Positions 17,010-26,735 of a DNA stretch of 64,000 nucleotides are shown here, one piece after another (position 1 is the stretch's first letter; each line of letters starts with the position of its first letter). Under the pieces are notes generated by a model. It saw only the letters and a list, made by a program, of their open reading frames with translations, searched no databases and was not told the origin of the DNA. The position numbers and the translations under genes are program-made. The DNA is taken from assembly GCF_900113765.1 (NCBI RefSeq), contig NZ_FOQO01000002.1, positions 372,001-436,000 of the forward strand. Direction: 5' to 3'. This DNA comes from Parapedobacter indicus. Its GTDB lineage: Bacteria > Bacteroidota > Bacteroidia > Sphingobacteriales > Sphingobacteriaceae.

Positions 17010-19877
17010 TTAAATTTGATATAACGTTACCGGCCCAATCATCCCCATGGATTGGATTTCCTGCTCCCGGCCTTTCCTATTGACCCAGAATTGCGCAATT
17101 TCGTTATCTGTCAACGTTTTCAGGTAATTACCCATGGTCGTAACCACGTGAATCTCCAAGAGGTTATCGCCTCGCTTCAATACGCCAGATAAATCAAACA
17201 ATCTGCGACCCGACCATTTTACCCCTACCTGCGTTCCGTTTACATAAACGTCAGCAATTCCCTCTACACGTCCCAGGTTTAGGGCATACGCTGCAGCATC
17301 GCTGATCCGGACTTTCCTCCGGTAAATGGCGGTACCTGAGAAATGGACCAGGTCCTCCCGCTCTTTAAAATCGACAAGCTTGTCGAGTTCAATCGTCCGT
17401 TCGGTCGATTCCTGACGATGTTGAAGCACCACTTCCCACGTGTTGTCCAACGTTTGTATTTCCGTGCCGGTTATGGGAATGGGTTTCCATTTTTTGCCCT
17501 TCCGATGGGTATCAAACACCAACATCAACGATTCACTGGGGCCCAGGTCAAGTTGGATAGACCGATCGGGATTCAGTTCTACCCGATATCGTTCTCCTTT
17601 CTCCAAATCCCATACCCAGCACGTCCTTTTTCCGGCTATCGCTTCCGCAAAAACGACGTTGGTAACATGCGAATTGTACCGGTGGGCGTTCTGAAAAAAG
17701 AACAGCTCACTGCCATCGTCGCGACGATAGCGGATCTGCATGAAATAACTATCCGGAACCTCGATTTTCAGGTAAGAAGGCAATCCATGGGTAACCGATA
17801 TCGTCGTATACCACGTCAAAAAATCACCATCAGCCGGTTTGTCAAGCAGCACAAAACGCTGAGAGAAAGCCTGGAGTTTGGACACCCATTCCTTCACGGC
17901 CGTGTCTTCGTCGGTTAGTCCTTTCAAGCCCAGTCCTTTTTCGGGCAACCGGTCTATGCAAAATACCCGGCCACCGCTTTGGACAAATTGATAAATTTTT
18001 TCAAGCGAAGACGCTGCCATGCTGGTTACACCGGGCAGGAAAAGCACAGCATACTGCCGTTTGCCGTAACAGAGCTTGCCATCGGAAACGGTACAATCAC
18101 CCAATACCATTTCAGTTAGATAGTCTGCACTTCCACCGTTCTTATTGATCGCTTCCCATAATAACGAGGTGTAGGGCACATTTAGTTTTTCGGGGAATGG
18201 ATCCGTTTGCACGCCATGATTCGCCCAAAGGTCATAGTTTGCCGGCAGAATCGCCATGTCGGCAAAGTAATCGCCATTTTGCAGCTGCGATGATAGCCGT
18301 GCCTTATAATCGTTCAGGTAGTTGAAATACGGCCACCAATTATTTTTTTCGCTGTAATAGGACCCATACTGTATCCACCCGGGAAAAGGCGCTTCTTTTG
18401 GCGAATAATTGAATCCGTGCCACACCGAATGGGTAATGCCCGCCATGACGGCTTGGTCTGATCCCCGCTTCAACAACTCCAAAGTCGCATTGAAAACCAG
18501 GTACGTATTGGTCATCTCTTCGCAGCTTACCACCCGCTTCCCCTTTAAATGTGCAGCGGAAGAAACGTACTTATCGATCATGGTATAGCCCCGTCCTCTC
18601 CGGTAATCTTCATTGGACATCTCTTCACCCAATTTGTGTCTCAGGTAGTTCGTTGTCCAGGATTCTCCTTCCGGGATGTCATACTCCAGGCTGCTCTCCA
18701 GCGGAAAGAATCCGCGTCCGTATGCCTGGGCCCGCGACTTGACCCCGAGGTCACGGCACCACCCCACGTAGGTATCTGTAAATCGCTCCTTCAGTATGCA
18801 GGCTTTGGTAAACTCATAATCGAAGCGCACACGACTGAGCAACTCGTTGAACGCTTCCGTTTTTTTAGCTCCGTAGTTCTCATCAACTACTGCCCCCAGT
18901 CGCCCTACTTTAAACAGAATAAACGGCAGATACGGCATCAGATCATAACCACACCGCTTCTCAAATTCGGCGGCGAAATCTGCCGTCCAATTGCTTCCCT
19001 CCAGTTCCATGCTATCTGTAAACAGTGCCCTGAGGTAGTTCTTCAATGGGCCAATTCGGTTTTGCATGGTATCCGACATCCGATGTAGATACCTGTTTAC
19101 CGCCTCCCGGTCCATGTGGTTCAAAATGGAACCGGCGGCACCCGGCGCACCGTTTATGACCGCCGCAAATGCATTGAATTTCACCAGGGCATACAATACG
19201 TGTTTACCTTCCGGAATATCAATAACCATTTCCTGCTTTCCGATTTCGTCGGATAGATCCGTGACGTCATCCAAGGACCCGATCGGATTTTTTGCCAGCT
19301 TCAACGCCAGCAATTCCGGGTTTCTCAAGGCATTTTTATCCGTCACACCGGGGTCCACAGCACTGAAAAAATGAAAAGGTTTTGCCCGATACGTTGTCGG
19401 GCCCTCAATTTCTTCGGCGTAAACAAGTACCACTTGGGCCGTCTCTTCTTCCTTGAGATCTTCCGAACCGAAGGGCCAACCCGAGCCGACGATGAGATCT
19501 GCGGTCATTCCCAGTGCTCGCGCCTGTTCTGCCGCATATTTCACCAAATCAATCCACTCGTCGCTAAGCCACCGGAGCGATTTGATTCCCATGTCATCGG
19601 CACGGTCCGGAAACGAAATCGGATTGATCTCAACCCCTCCGATGCCCGCGTCCTTCAGCAACCTCAGCTCCCGGAGTATTTCTGCCTTATCCACCTTATT
19701 TCCATTCCACCACCACCTCACAAACGGCCTGTATCCGCTGTCTGGTTCCTGAAATACCTGGAATAAATCCCGCTTGGCAGCGGAAAAGCCGGTCAGGGCG
19801 TTCGCATTCTTATGATTCAGCCATAACAACGATGAACCAAGTACTGAGCTGGTCACTAAAAAAGATCTTCTATCCAT
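17010..19877 (-). CDS. GH106-like alpha-L-rhamnosidase family protein
   Basis: A 955-residue exported glycosidase. The N-terminus MDRRSFLVTSSVLGSSLLWL is a Tat-type leader. The barrel starts with YRPFVRWWWNGNKVDKAEIL and LKDAGIGGVEINPISFPD, typical of GH106 proteins that remove alpha-L-rhamnose from rhamnogalacturonan. GSGWPFG and SCEEMTNTY match conserved barrel motifs. The C-terminal end holds a GH2-type sugar-binding sandwich (AIYRRKVRISDAAAYALNLG, ADVYVNGTQVGVKWSGRRLF). GH106 members use calcium and inverting chemistry; those residues were not mapped here. It follows SusD after a strong hairpin and precedes the GH28 genes, which supports a pectic rhamnogalacturonan substrate. Confidence 0.82.
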   Translation of the reverse strand: MDRRSFLVTSSVLGSSLLWLNHKNANALTGFSAAKRDLFQVFQEPDSGYRPFVRWWWNGNKVDKAEILRELRLLKDAGIGGVEINPISFPDRADDMGIKSLRWLSDEWIDLVKYAAEQARALGMTADLIVGSGWPFGSEDLKEEETAQVVLVYAEEIEGPTTYRAKPFHFFSAVDPGVTDKNALRNPELLALKLAKNPIGSLDDVTDLSDEIGKQEMVIDIPEGKHVLYALVKFNAFAAVINGAPGAAGSILNHMDREAVNRYLHRMSDTMQNRIGPLKNYLRALFTDSMELEGSNWTADFAAEFEKRCGYDLMPYLPFILFKVGRLGAVVDENYGAKKTEAFNELLSRVRFDYEFTKACILKERFTDTYVGWCRDLGVKSRAQAYGRGFFPLESSLEYDIPEGESWTTNYLRHKLGEEMSNEDYRRGRGYTMIDKYVSSAAHLKGKRVVSCEEMTNTYLVFNATLELLKRGSDQAVMAGITHSVWHGFNYSPKEAPFPGWIQYGSYYSEKNNWWPYFNYLNDYKARLSSQLQNGDYFADMAILPANYDLWANHGVQTDPFPEKLNVPYTSLLWEAINKNGGSADYLTEMVLGDCTVSDGKLCYGKRQYAVLFLPGVTSMAASSLEKIYQFVQSGGRVFCIDRLPEKGLGLKGLTDEDTAVKEWVSKLQAFSQRFVLLDKPADGDFLTWYTTISVTHGLPSYLKIEVPDSYFMQIRYRRDDGSELFFFQNAHRYNSHVTNVVFAEAIAGKRTCWVWDLEKGERYRVELNPDRSIQLDLGPSESLMLVFDTHRKGKKWKPIPITGTEIQTLDNTWEVVLQHRQESTERTIELDKLVDFKEREDLVHFSGTAIYRRKVRISDAAAYALNLGRVEGIADVYVNGTQVGVKWSGRRLFDLSGVLKRGDNLLEIHVVTTMGNYLKTLTDNEIAQFWVNRKGREQEIQSMGMIGPVTLYQI

Positions 19878-19921
19878 ATTCGATTTTACTACACATTTTT
19901 ACAGAATGGGCGCTTTATAAC

Positions 19922-19948
19922 AGGAAGGGGGATTGGATCCCCCTTCCT
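19922..19948. terminator. perfect hairpin after susD (attenuator or processing site)
   Basis: AGGAAGGGGGAT at 19922-19933 and ATCCCCCTTCCT at 19937-19948 form a perfect 12-bp stem with a 3-base loop in the 112-bp gap between the SusD gene and the GH106-like gene. There is no long T-run, so read-through is likely. Such hairpins can stabilise the upstream susCD mRNA and lower expression of the enzyme genes. Confidence 0.65.
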
Positions 19949-19989
19949 TACTAAAACTTACGAAACGAGACCGTTGCGAATAGGATCTG

Positions 19990-21588
19990 TCAATTCTGCA
20001 CCATTTTATCGTTGTACATAATTTCGTCCAATGGGATCTGCAGAGTCATTTTGGAGACGGGGTATGTAGATTTATCCACGTGATTCGTGGAAGCGGCACG
20101 ATTTACTTCGATGTTCCACCGTTTGTTGTTGTAGAATTCGCGCCCGCCTTCACCCCACAACTCAATCCGCGATTGCAACTGGACCTTTTCCAATGCAGAT
20201 AATCCAGCCATGGCGGGGTAATTATCACAGGTCAATGTTGATGATCCGGATTTTGTCCGGGCAGCCAATAAAATATCCAACGTCTCCTCTGCACCGGCTC
20301 CGTCTCCGCTTTGCGCCTGTGCTTCGGCTTTCATCAACAACACCTCCGATGACCGCATATAATAACAAGTAACGGTTCCGACATTTTTTTTGTCGTCGCT
20401 GCCCAAACCATGTGTTGCGGCAAATTTCAGATTAGTAAGAGTAGGTATGGTGCGCTGGTCACCATTCGTCGGATAGGTATAATCACCCCACGATTCCGCC
20501 ATGAATCCCTCCTTGCGATAATCCGAGCTTGATATCAGGTCATAGAGACGATTATCGATCCGTTGAAATCCTTGGCTCAAGCCGCCGTACCCTTCGGCAA
20601 AACAATTCATCCAGGAATTATGCGCCGTCAGCGCCTCGCCCAGCGGAAAGCCAAAGATGACCTCGGGATTCACCTCGTTGTTTAGGAATCCATTTTCCTC
20701 CGGTCTCAGTACCGGATTGCTATTCGTTCCTGTGTTTTTACCGCCGTACACAGACTCGCCCATGAAATTCGGGTATTGAGTGAGAATATCATTCGAGTGG
20801 CTGATGACAGTTGCCCAATCACCGGTCCATAGCGCGACACGAGCTAAAATAAACTTCGCCACACCTAAATCAAAATCAGCAAGCTCTGTTGTGTACCCCA
20901 CGCCCGCTTCCTCCAGCAACCGAATCGCTTCCGTCAGATCTTTCTTAATAAAATCATAGGTTTCAGTGGCACTTGCTCGTGCTTTACTTTCCTGAACAGG
21001 GGAATAAAAATCATACAAAGGCATGCCCAGTTTTTCCTGTCCTCCCTGCAAATATGCAACTTGATAATTTTCCATCAAGTAGTTGTATGCATAGGCCCGC
21101 AAAACCAGGCCCCGTGCTTTGAACTCCTGCAATTTACCGTTGCTACCTACCGTCGCATCGTCCAGGTAGTTCAACATTTTATTGGCCGTCGTGATCGCGC
21201 TCCATGCATAAAACCAATAGGGGGAGTTCTTATCCGACGACGCGGATGTAAAATCGAGCAAGTTGTATTCATCCGAGCCGAACATATTGAGGGTCCGGTC
21301 GGCAAATACAATATCGTTTCCTTCGAGGTTACGCATCACATCCAGTCCTTGCACACTCCGATATCTTCCATCGGCGGTACCGGTACCGTTTATCCCACTA
21401 AAATTAACCATCCGAGGCATATTGTTTGCCATACCCCCTAAAACCAATTCAATGGTTTCTTCGTCACCGCTCCTTAAGAGTTCCTGAATCTGTTCATCTG
21501 TGATATTATTGGGAGGTGCCACGTCCAGTTTTTTGCTGCATGATACCATAACCATTCCCCCAAGCAGATATATCAAAATCTTTTTCAT
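19990..21588 (-). CDS. SusD/RagB-family glycan-binding lipoprotein
   Basis: Surface lipoprotein that caps the SusC channel and binds the glycan. The leader MKKILIYLLGGMVMVSCSKK has a lipobox ending in Cys17. The TPR-rich SusD fold is seen in AWSAITTANKMLNYLD, EFKARGLVLRAYAYNYLMEN, VAKFILARVALWTGDW and the C-terminal SSEVLLMKAEAQAQSGDG and RIELWGEGGREFYNNKRW. Length 532 residues fits the family. It lies 12 bp after its SusC, and the pair should form a complex in the outer membrane. Confidence 0.94.
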   Translation of the reverse strand: MKKILIYLLGGMVMVSCSKKLDVAPPNNITDEQIQELLRSGDEETIELVLGGMANNMPRMVNFSGINGTGTADGRYRSVQGLDVMRNLEGNDIVFADRTLNMFGSDEYNLLDFTSASSDKNSPYWFYAWSAITTANKMLNYLDDATVGSNGKLQEFKARGLVLRAYAYNYLMENYQVAYLQGGQEKLGMPLYDFYSPVQESKARASATETYDFIKKDLTEAIRLLEEAGVGYTTELADFDLGVAKFILARVALWTGDWATVISHSNDILTQYPNFMGESVYGGKNTGTNSNPVLRPEENGFLNNEVNPEVIFGFPLGEALTAHNSWMNCFAEGYGGLSQGFQRIDNRLYDLISSSDYRKEGFMAESWGDYTYPTNGDQRTIPTLTNLKFAATHGLGSDDKKNVGTVTCYYMRSSEVLLMKAEAQAQSGDGAGAEETLDILLAARTKSGSSTLTCDNYPAMAGLSALEKVQLQSRIELWGEGGREFYNNKRWNIEVNRAASTNHVDKSTYPVSKMTLQIPLDEIMYNDKMVQN

Positions 21589-21600
21589 GTTTCTTTTGTC

Positions 21601-24600
21601 TTAAAATTCCAAATTAATGCCGCCAGAAAAAGTACGCATGGTCGGGTATGAGTAGGCGCCGACTTCCCATCCACCCACCAATGATTGGCGGGGGTCAATG
21701 CCGGAGTGAGAAGTAAACATCAGTAGGTTGTCTCCGGATGCAAAAATTCTCAGCCTTTTTACCTTATACTTACTCAACCACGTTTCGGGAAAGGTGTACC
21801 CAATGGTGATATTCTTGAAACTCAAATACGAAGCGCTGAACATTGCCATATCGGTATACATCCAGCTACCAATGGTTGAGCCGTTTCCATAGGTGTTCCC
21901 ATACATAAGCATGGGAAATTTCGCCGATGTATTTTCCGGTGTCCAGGTGTTTCCGATCAACTCGGCAGAAATTGCACTGCCTGGATTTTCACTGACATAC
22001 AGGTTATTTGCATACTCGGTGCTCAAAAACTTTCCGCCCAGTTGATAGGCTAAGGCACCGTATAGATCGAAGTTTTTGTAACGCAGTGTAGTGCTGAATC
22101 CGCCAATCCAATCTGGCAAAGCACTTCCCATTTCATACCGACTGGCAAGGGAATAGTCGGTTGTCGTGAAGCTCTCCCCCACTTGGTAGTCGGGATACAA
22201 GCCAGCACTTGCCTCCGCTTGGGTAACCTGATGGTAGAATAAGGGCAATCCGGTCGCTTGATCCACTCCTCCGTACTTGTAAAGGTACATATTGAAATAG
22301 TCCTTATCGATACCTCTTAAATAGGTAATGTTGCCTACGGATCCCGTGCCTGCGGCCGACCATCCATCGATTCCTGAAGTCCAATTACCATTCAATGCAT
22401 CGGATCCCACGCCATCCGGGACGGCCTTCAATACCGTTTTATAATGTGTTCCGTTGGTTGAAACGGTCCAGCCCCAGTCAGCGTTACGAATGATATCAAC
22501 CGAAAGCTCGACTTCATAGCCACGGTTATTCAACTTAGCCGAGTTGGTAGAGATGGATGACTGCCCCTTTGAATAAGCAATGGGTTGGCTCCAGATCGCA
22601 TTCTCCGTCGTGCGATTGTAAAAATCAACCGATCCGCGTACGCGACCCAGAAGGCCGAAATCGATACCGCCGTCGAACGTATTGATATTTTCCCATGTCA
22701 ATTGATCATTTACATACCCATTCAGTGTCAGTGTATAAGACGCAGGAATGCCGGTTCCACTAGTGGTTTCTGTATACGTAGCACCGTATCCCCATGTCTG
22801 ATATCCGGAATAGTTGGCGATGCCATTCTGATTCCCAATCACACCGTAGCTAGCCCGGAGTTTGAGGATATCCAACCAGCCACGGGTGTCTTCCATGAAA
22901 CTTTCGCCATTGATACGCCATCCTGCGCCAACTGACCAAAACGTTCCCCAACGCTTGTCTTTCAGTTTAAACTTGGAAGAGCCGTCCCTTCTGACCGACG
23001 CCTGCGCGTAATACCGATCGTCGTAGATATAATTGACGCGACCGAAATAGCTTTCCATCCGACGTGTATCCAATGAGCCGCCGGGGCTGGAAAACGTGCC
23101 GCCGTTGTATCGACCAACGAAATTGACGAAACTCGGGAAGTTATCGATCAATCCGTAAGAAGAATTGTAATTCAACCCTTCAAAATTGAACGAATCGTAC
23201 TCATGACCCAACAAGGCTTCTACGGAATGTGCACCGCTCACTTTGTTGTAATTAAGCAGTTGTTGTGTATTCAGAATGGTTACCGTTGAAAAGACTTTAC
23301 CAAAGGCACCTACACCAGCGGCCTGCCCCGACTCACTGTTCCAATAACGAGTTCTCCGTTCGTTGTACTTATCCAGCGAGAAATTCACTGTAAATGTGAA
23401 ATCTTTGAGGAAGTTGATCTGACCATACGTTCTTGTATTCCAGTCATCAGATACCCGAACATCCATATCGTTATCCAATACGGTGAGGATATTGGTCGTA
23501 GACAACGCTGACGATGTAGGCCCAAGCGGTGAATAGGTGTCGCCCGCCAGTACATGTACCTTTTTTGTCCCGTTTTCCATCACTACGTTGCCCGATTGGT
23601 CGTGTGCATACAACTGCGTCAACTGATTTTGCCCATTGATAAACCGGAAAACATTGGCTACCGCGCTGCCCGGATTTCTTCCAAAACGTGTTGCGGGCGA
23701 CTGTGTGGTGCGGTTCGCAAAACCTACATTCGTACCAACTTTCAGCCAATCAAATAATTGTGCATCTACGTTGGCCCTGGCGTTATATCGTTCAAAGGCA
23801 GATCCCCGAATATAAGATGGATCTTCCAAATAACCTCCAGAGAAGAAATAATTTACACGATCGGTGCCTCCGGAAGCGGAAAGGTTATATTCCTGCCGCA
23901 ATTTATTTTCAAGCAGGTATTTGTCGTAATTTTCGTCATAAAGCAGTTTAGCATTCGGATTCAGCTTTCCATCGGGATTAACCAGATAGGCTCCAGACAT
24001 TGTGGAACTCGCGGATGCTCCGGAGCCCTTAGGCGTATACACCGCACCGGGAACGTCATAAAGCATCCAATTGCCTAAGTTGTTCCGCTGGAAATTGGAG
24101 GTTGATCCGACGTAATCGAACAAATGCGCACTGGCAAATTCAGCGGCATCTTGATGACTCATGTTGGGATTTTGGACATTGGTGGTGTATCCTTTGGAAA
24201 TGCCCGATCCGTCTACTCCATATCGCACCGAGTTGTAGATCGAAAGCCAGGCAAACTCATAGAGGTCCTTTGGATCGGCTATTTTGTCGAACTGATACGG
24301 CCCGACCTGGTTCACACCTGTTTTTCCTTCAAAGGAAATCCTCGGCACGCCTTTATTCCCCCGTTTTGTCGTAATCAACACCACGCCGTTTGCCCCACGT
24401 GAGCCGTATAATGCGGTAGAAGCCGCATCTTTTAAGATGGTGACATTCTCGATATCTTTTGGATTAATTGTTGATAATGGGTTGTCGTTCTGGGCTGGAA
24501 CACCGTCGATAACGACCAATGCGTTAGACGTATTTTGGCTCGCGGATCCCAGACCCCGAACTCGGATTCCCATGTCTACTCCCGGTTGGCCATCAACAGC

Positions 24601-25419
24601 TGACACCTGAATACCGGGCGCTGCCCCTTCCAATGCCCTACTTACCGTTGAATTCGACTGATTGGTAAGCGCTTTCGAATCAACCGTGGAAACCGATCCT
24701 GTCAGATCCCGCTTTTTGGTTGTTCCATAAGCCACCACAACTACCTCATCCAGGCCGGTGCTCATTTCCTCCAATTGGATCACCATGTCGGGGTTCGCTG
24801 CCTCCTCCCGTTCCTTGTAACCAATAAACGAAAAAACCAATATGTCACTGGCTATCGCTGTAATTCGGTAAGCGCCACTTCCATCGGTAACCGCATGCAA
24901 TCCGGTGCGTTTGTTGGTCACCGTTACTCCTTCCAGGGGTTGACCATCCACGGTGGACACCACTTTGCCGGTCACTACAGACTGCTGGATTACAAGACTA
25001 TGGTTCGGTGCTTTAGCCGATAACGACGATAGCAGAGCGAGTACCGCTTGCGTTTCGCTACGTTTCTTTAGTACCACATACCCCCGGTCCTTTTCCTCGT
25101 ATTGGATCGCGAGCGGAGCGAATAACGTGTTCAACACATCAGAGGCTAGTTGCCGTTGCACATCGAGTGTCACATTTTCTGCTCCGTCCAATAGATTATT
25201 GGTATAAATAAAGCGGATATCTGTTTGCTCCTCGATCTGACGGAGTACTTGTGTAATCGGTCTATTTTCGATCGTAAGATCTATGCGTCGCTTTAATGAC
25301 TGAGCATCAGCAGGATCGGCATACAACAGCCCTCCTCCTAACAGCAACGCAATCATATAAAAGAAAGTAATACGGATCATATGCCACAGTATGGCTTTTC
25401 CATACAATTGGATTTTCAT
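21601..25419 (-). CDS. SusC/RagA-family TonB-linked receptor with STN signalling domain
   Basis: A 1272-residue outer-membrane importer. Leader MKIQLYGKAILWHMIRITFF, then an STN domain (RRIDLTIENRPITQVLRQIE to YVVLKKR), a carrier domain (GKVVSTVDGQPLEGVTVTNK), the hallmark DEVVVVAYGTTKKRDLTGSV, a plug (DPKDLYEFAW region) and a barrel ending in FSGGINLEF with the terminal Phe needed for barrel insertion. The frame opens 13 codons earlier, but ATG at 25419 starts the natural leader. The STN domain fits control by the FecR and sigma genes just upstream. It is paired with the SusD at 19990-21588 and heads the pectin-type locus. Confidence 0.95.
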   Translation of the reverse strand: MKIQLYGKAILWHMIRITFFYMIALLLGGGLLYADPADAQSLKRRIDLTIENRPITQVLRQIEEQTDIRFIYTNNLLDGAENVTLDVQRQLASDVLNTLFAPLAIQYEEKDRGYVVLKKRSETQAVLALLSSLSAKAPNHSLVIQQSVVTGKVVSTVDGQPLEGVTVTNKRTGLHAVTDGSGAYRITAIASDILVFSFIGYKEREEAANPDMVIQLEEMSTGLDEVVVVAYGTTKKRDLTGSVSTVDSKALTNQSNSTVSRALEGAAPGIQVSAVDGQPGVDMGIRVRGLGSASQNTSNALVVIDGVPAQNDNPLSTINPKDIENVTILKDAASTALYGSRGANGVVLITTKRGNKGVPRISFEGKTGVNQVGPYQFDKIADPKDLYEFAWLSIYNSVRYGVDGSGISKGYTTNVQNPNMSHQDAAEFASAHLFDYVGSTSNFQRNNLGNWMLYDVPGAVYTPKGSGASASSTMSGAYLVNPDGKLNPNAKLLYDENYDKYLLENKLRQEYNLSASGGTDRVNYFFSGGYLEDPSYIRGSAFERYNARANVDAQLFDWLKVGTNVGFANRTTQSPATRFGRNPGSAVANVFRFINGQNQLTQLYAHDQSGNVVMENGTKKVHVLAGDTYSPLGPTSSALSTTNILTVLDNDMDVRVSDDWNTRTYGQINFLKDFTFTVNFSLDKYNERRTRYWNSESGQAAGVGAFGKVFSTVTILNTQQLLNYNKVSGAHSVEALLGHEYDSFNFEGLNYNSSYGLIDNFPSFVNFVGRYNGGTFSSPGGSLDTRRMESYFGRVNYIYDDRYYAQASVRRDGSSKFKLKDKRWGTFWSVGAGWRINGESFMEDTRGWLDILKLRASYGVIGNQNGIANYSGYQTWGYGATYTETTSGTGIPASYTLTLNGYVNDQLTWENINTFDGGIDFGLLGRVRGSVDFYNRTTENAIWSQPIAYSKGQSSISTNSAKLNNRGYEVELSVDIIRNADWGWTVSTNGTHYKTVLKAVPDGVGSDALNGNWTSGIDGWSAAGTGSVGNITYLRGIDKDYFNMYLYKYGGVDQATGLPLFYHQVTQAEASAGLYPDYQVGESFTTTDYSLASRYEMGSALPDWIGGFSTTLRYKNFDLYGALAYQLGGKFLSTEYANNLYVSENPGSAISAELIGNTWTPENTSAKFPMLMYGNTYGNGSTIGSWMYTDMAMFSASYLSFKNITIGYTFPETWLSKYKVKRLRIFASGDNLLMFTSHSGIDPRQSLVGGWEVGAYSYPTMRTFSGGINLEF

Positions 25420-25581
25420 ATTTTTGTTTCGGTTTGGTTGGGAATTGTCAGTTCCCAAGATAAAGTACTACATTTTATTGAACCACCGTCCGGGTTCCGG
25501 TTGCAGCCAGAATCCGGACTCTTTTTGGGATATCATAACTTGGTTTCACTCCTTGTGATTGATAAGGGTGTATCCATCAAA

Positions 25582-26589
25582 TCATAGGCAGCCTCCTCCT
25601 TTCAGTATGATTTTATTTTTTTCCTGCTTGTATTGAGCCCCCAGTGCGGCGGCTACCAACTCCATGCTGTATTCAAGCGGTTGATCGCTGAGGTTTGCAC
25701 TGATCCGGCACGTGCTGTAACGATCTCCCTCCACTTCCACGGTAACACCGAATTTCATCGAAATGCGGCGTGCAACTTCCTTAAAAGGCGTATCATCAAA
25801 CCACATGTTATAGGCGGTACCTTGTGTATATTCATTTTCTTGCAGCAGATCAAGCGTCTCCACGGGCTCCGCATCCGGTCTCAATCCACCGCTGGTCTTC
25901 AACCGTTGGCTGGACATCAACACAACTTCCGTGGTAGTCTTTGTTGTTTGAGTTTTATGTTCCGACTGTCGCTGTTGTTTGCTGACGGCTACCTTTCCGG
26001 TAAGCACCACCACTTCCATATCCTTCTGGTTGTCCGATTGCCGGATATTGAAACTTGTGCCCAATACGGTAGCCACATAATCTCCCACCCGGACGCTGAA
26101 GGGCCGACCGGCTATTTTGGATACTTCAAACAGGGCCTCTCCCGTCAACTCCACATTACGTGTATCGAAAGTTTTTAGGTAATGGAGGGAGGCACCGGGT
26201 TTTAACCAGATAATGGATCCATCGGGCAAAATCTCTTGCTTAATGGTAGCTCCGGCATGAACACGTATATGGGTAATCCATGGGCGATCATTGAATGCAT
26301 TCTGATGATTCCAATAAAAAAGAAAAAGTGTGAACAACAAAGCGGCGGCAGCAGAATAGCGCCACCATACCGCACGGCTAGCTAGGCGTCGATCATCGGT
26401 TATCATTCCCGACGCCTCGATTTGCCGATAAAGACGGGTTCTCATCAAGGTCTCCCCTTCATCGGAATCAATTTCAAGCTTCGTATCGTCAAACGAATGG
26501 TACCATTGCTCAAACCTCTCCCGCTCTTCAGCACCTATTGTACCTTCCTGCCATTTTTTTGCTAATCGATTGACTTCCTGTGGGGTCAT
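25582..26589 (-). CDS. FecR-family anti-sigma factor of the pectin-type locus
   Basis: Inner-membrane signal relay, 335 residues. The sigma-binding N-terminus (EVNRLAKKWQEGTIGAEERE, FEQWYHSF) is followed by one membrane helix (YSAAAALLFTLFLFYWNHQN), the FecR domain (ILPDGSIIWLKPGASLHYLK, VLGTSFNIRQSD, VVVLTGKVAV) and a DUF4974-like C-terminus (FDDTPFKEVARRISMKFGVT, EYSMELVAAALGAQYKQ). Between the last two lies a linker rich in Gln, Thr and Lys (QQRQSEHKTQTTKTTTE). It lies between its sigma factor and the STN-SusC, and should release the sigma factor when the receptor is occupied. Confidence 0.93.
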   Translation of the reverse strand: MTPQEVNRLAKKWQEGTIGAEERERFEQWYHSFDDTKLEIDSDEGETLMRTRLYRQIEASGMITDDRRLASRAVWWRYSAAAALLFTLFLFYWNHQNAFNDRPWITHIRVHAGATIKQEILPDGSIIWLKPGASLHYLKTFDTRNVELTGEALFEVSKIAGRPFSVRVGDYVATVLGTSFNIRQSDNQKDMEVVVLTGKVAVSKQQRQSEHKTQTTKTTTEVVLMSSQRLKTSGGLRPDAEPVETLDLLQENEYTQGTAYNMWFDDTPFKEVARRISMKFGVTVEVEGDRYSTCRISANLSDQPLEYSMELVAAALGAQYKQEKNKIILKGGGCL

Positions 26590-26670
26590 TTCCTGGCTTT
26601 TCTTATATAGCCAAGAAAAACCAGCATGACCCTACCTTTTATTGATTTTTTTTTGTGCTTTTCTATTTTT

Positions 26671-26733
26671 TCCCGCAAAGTCGCCACGACACTAAAGAAA
26701 ACCGCTTCGCGGCTCTGCGCCTTTACGTGACTT
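26671..26733. repeat. degenerate copy of an intergenic GCAAAG/GCGCC repeat
   Basis: The 146-bp gap between the sigma and FecR genes holds CCCGCAAAGTCGCC at its left and CTGCGCCTTTACGTGA at its right with CCGCTTCGCGG inside. The words are variants of the repeat at 6314-6347 and can fold into an imperfect hairpin. It may lower read-through from the sigma gene. Nothing else was seen in this gap. Confidence 0.4.
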
Positions 26734-26735
26734 TT

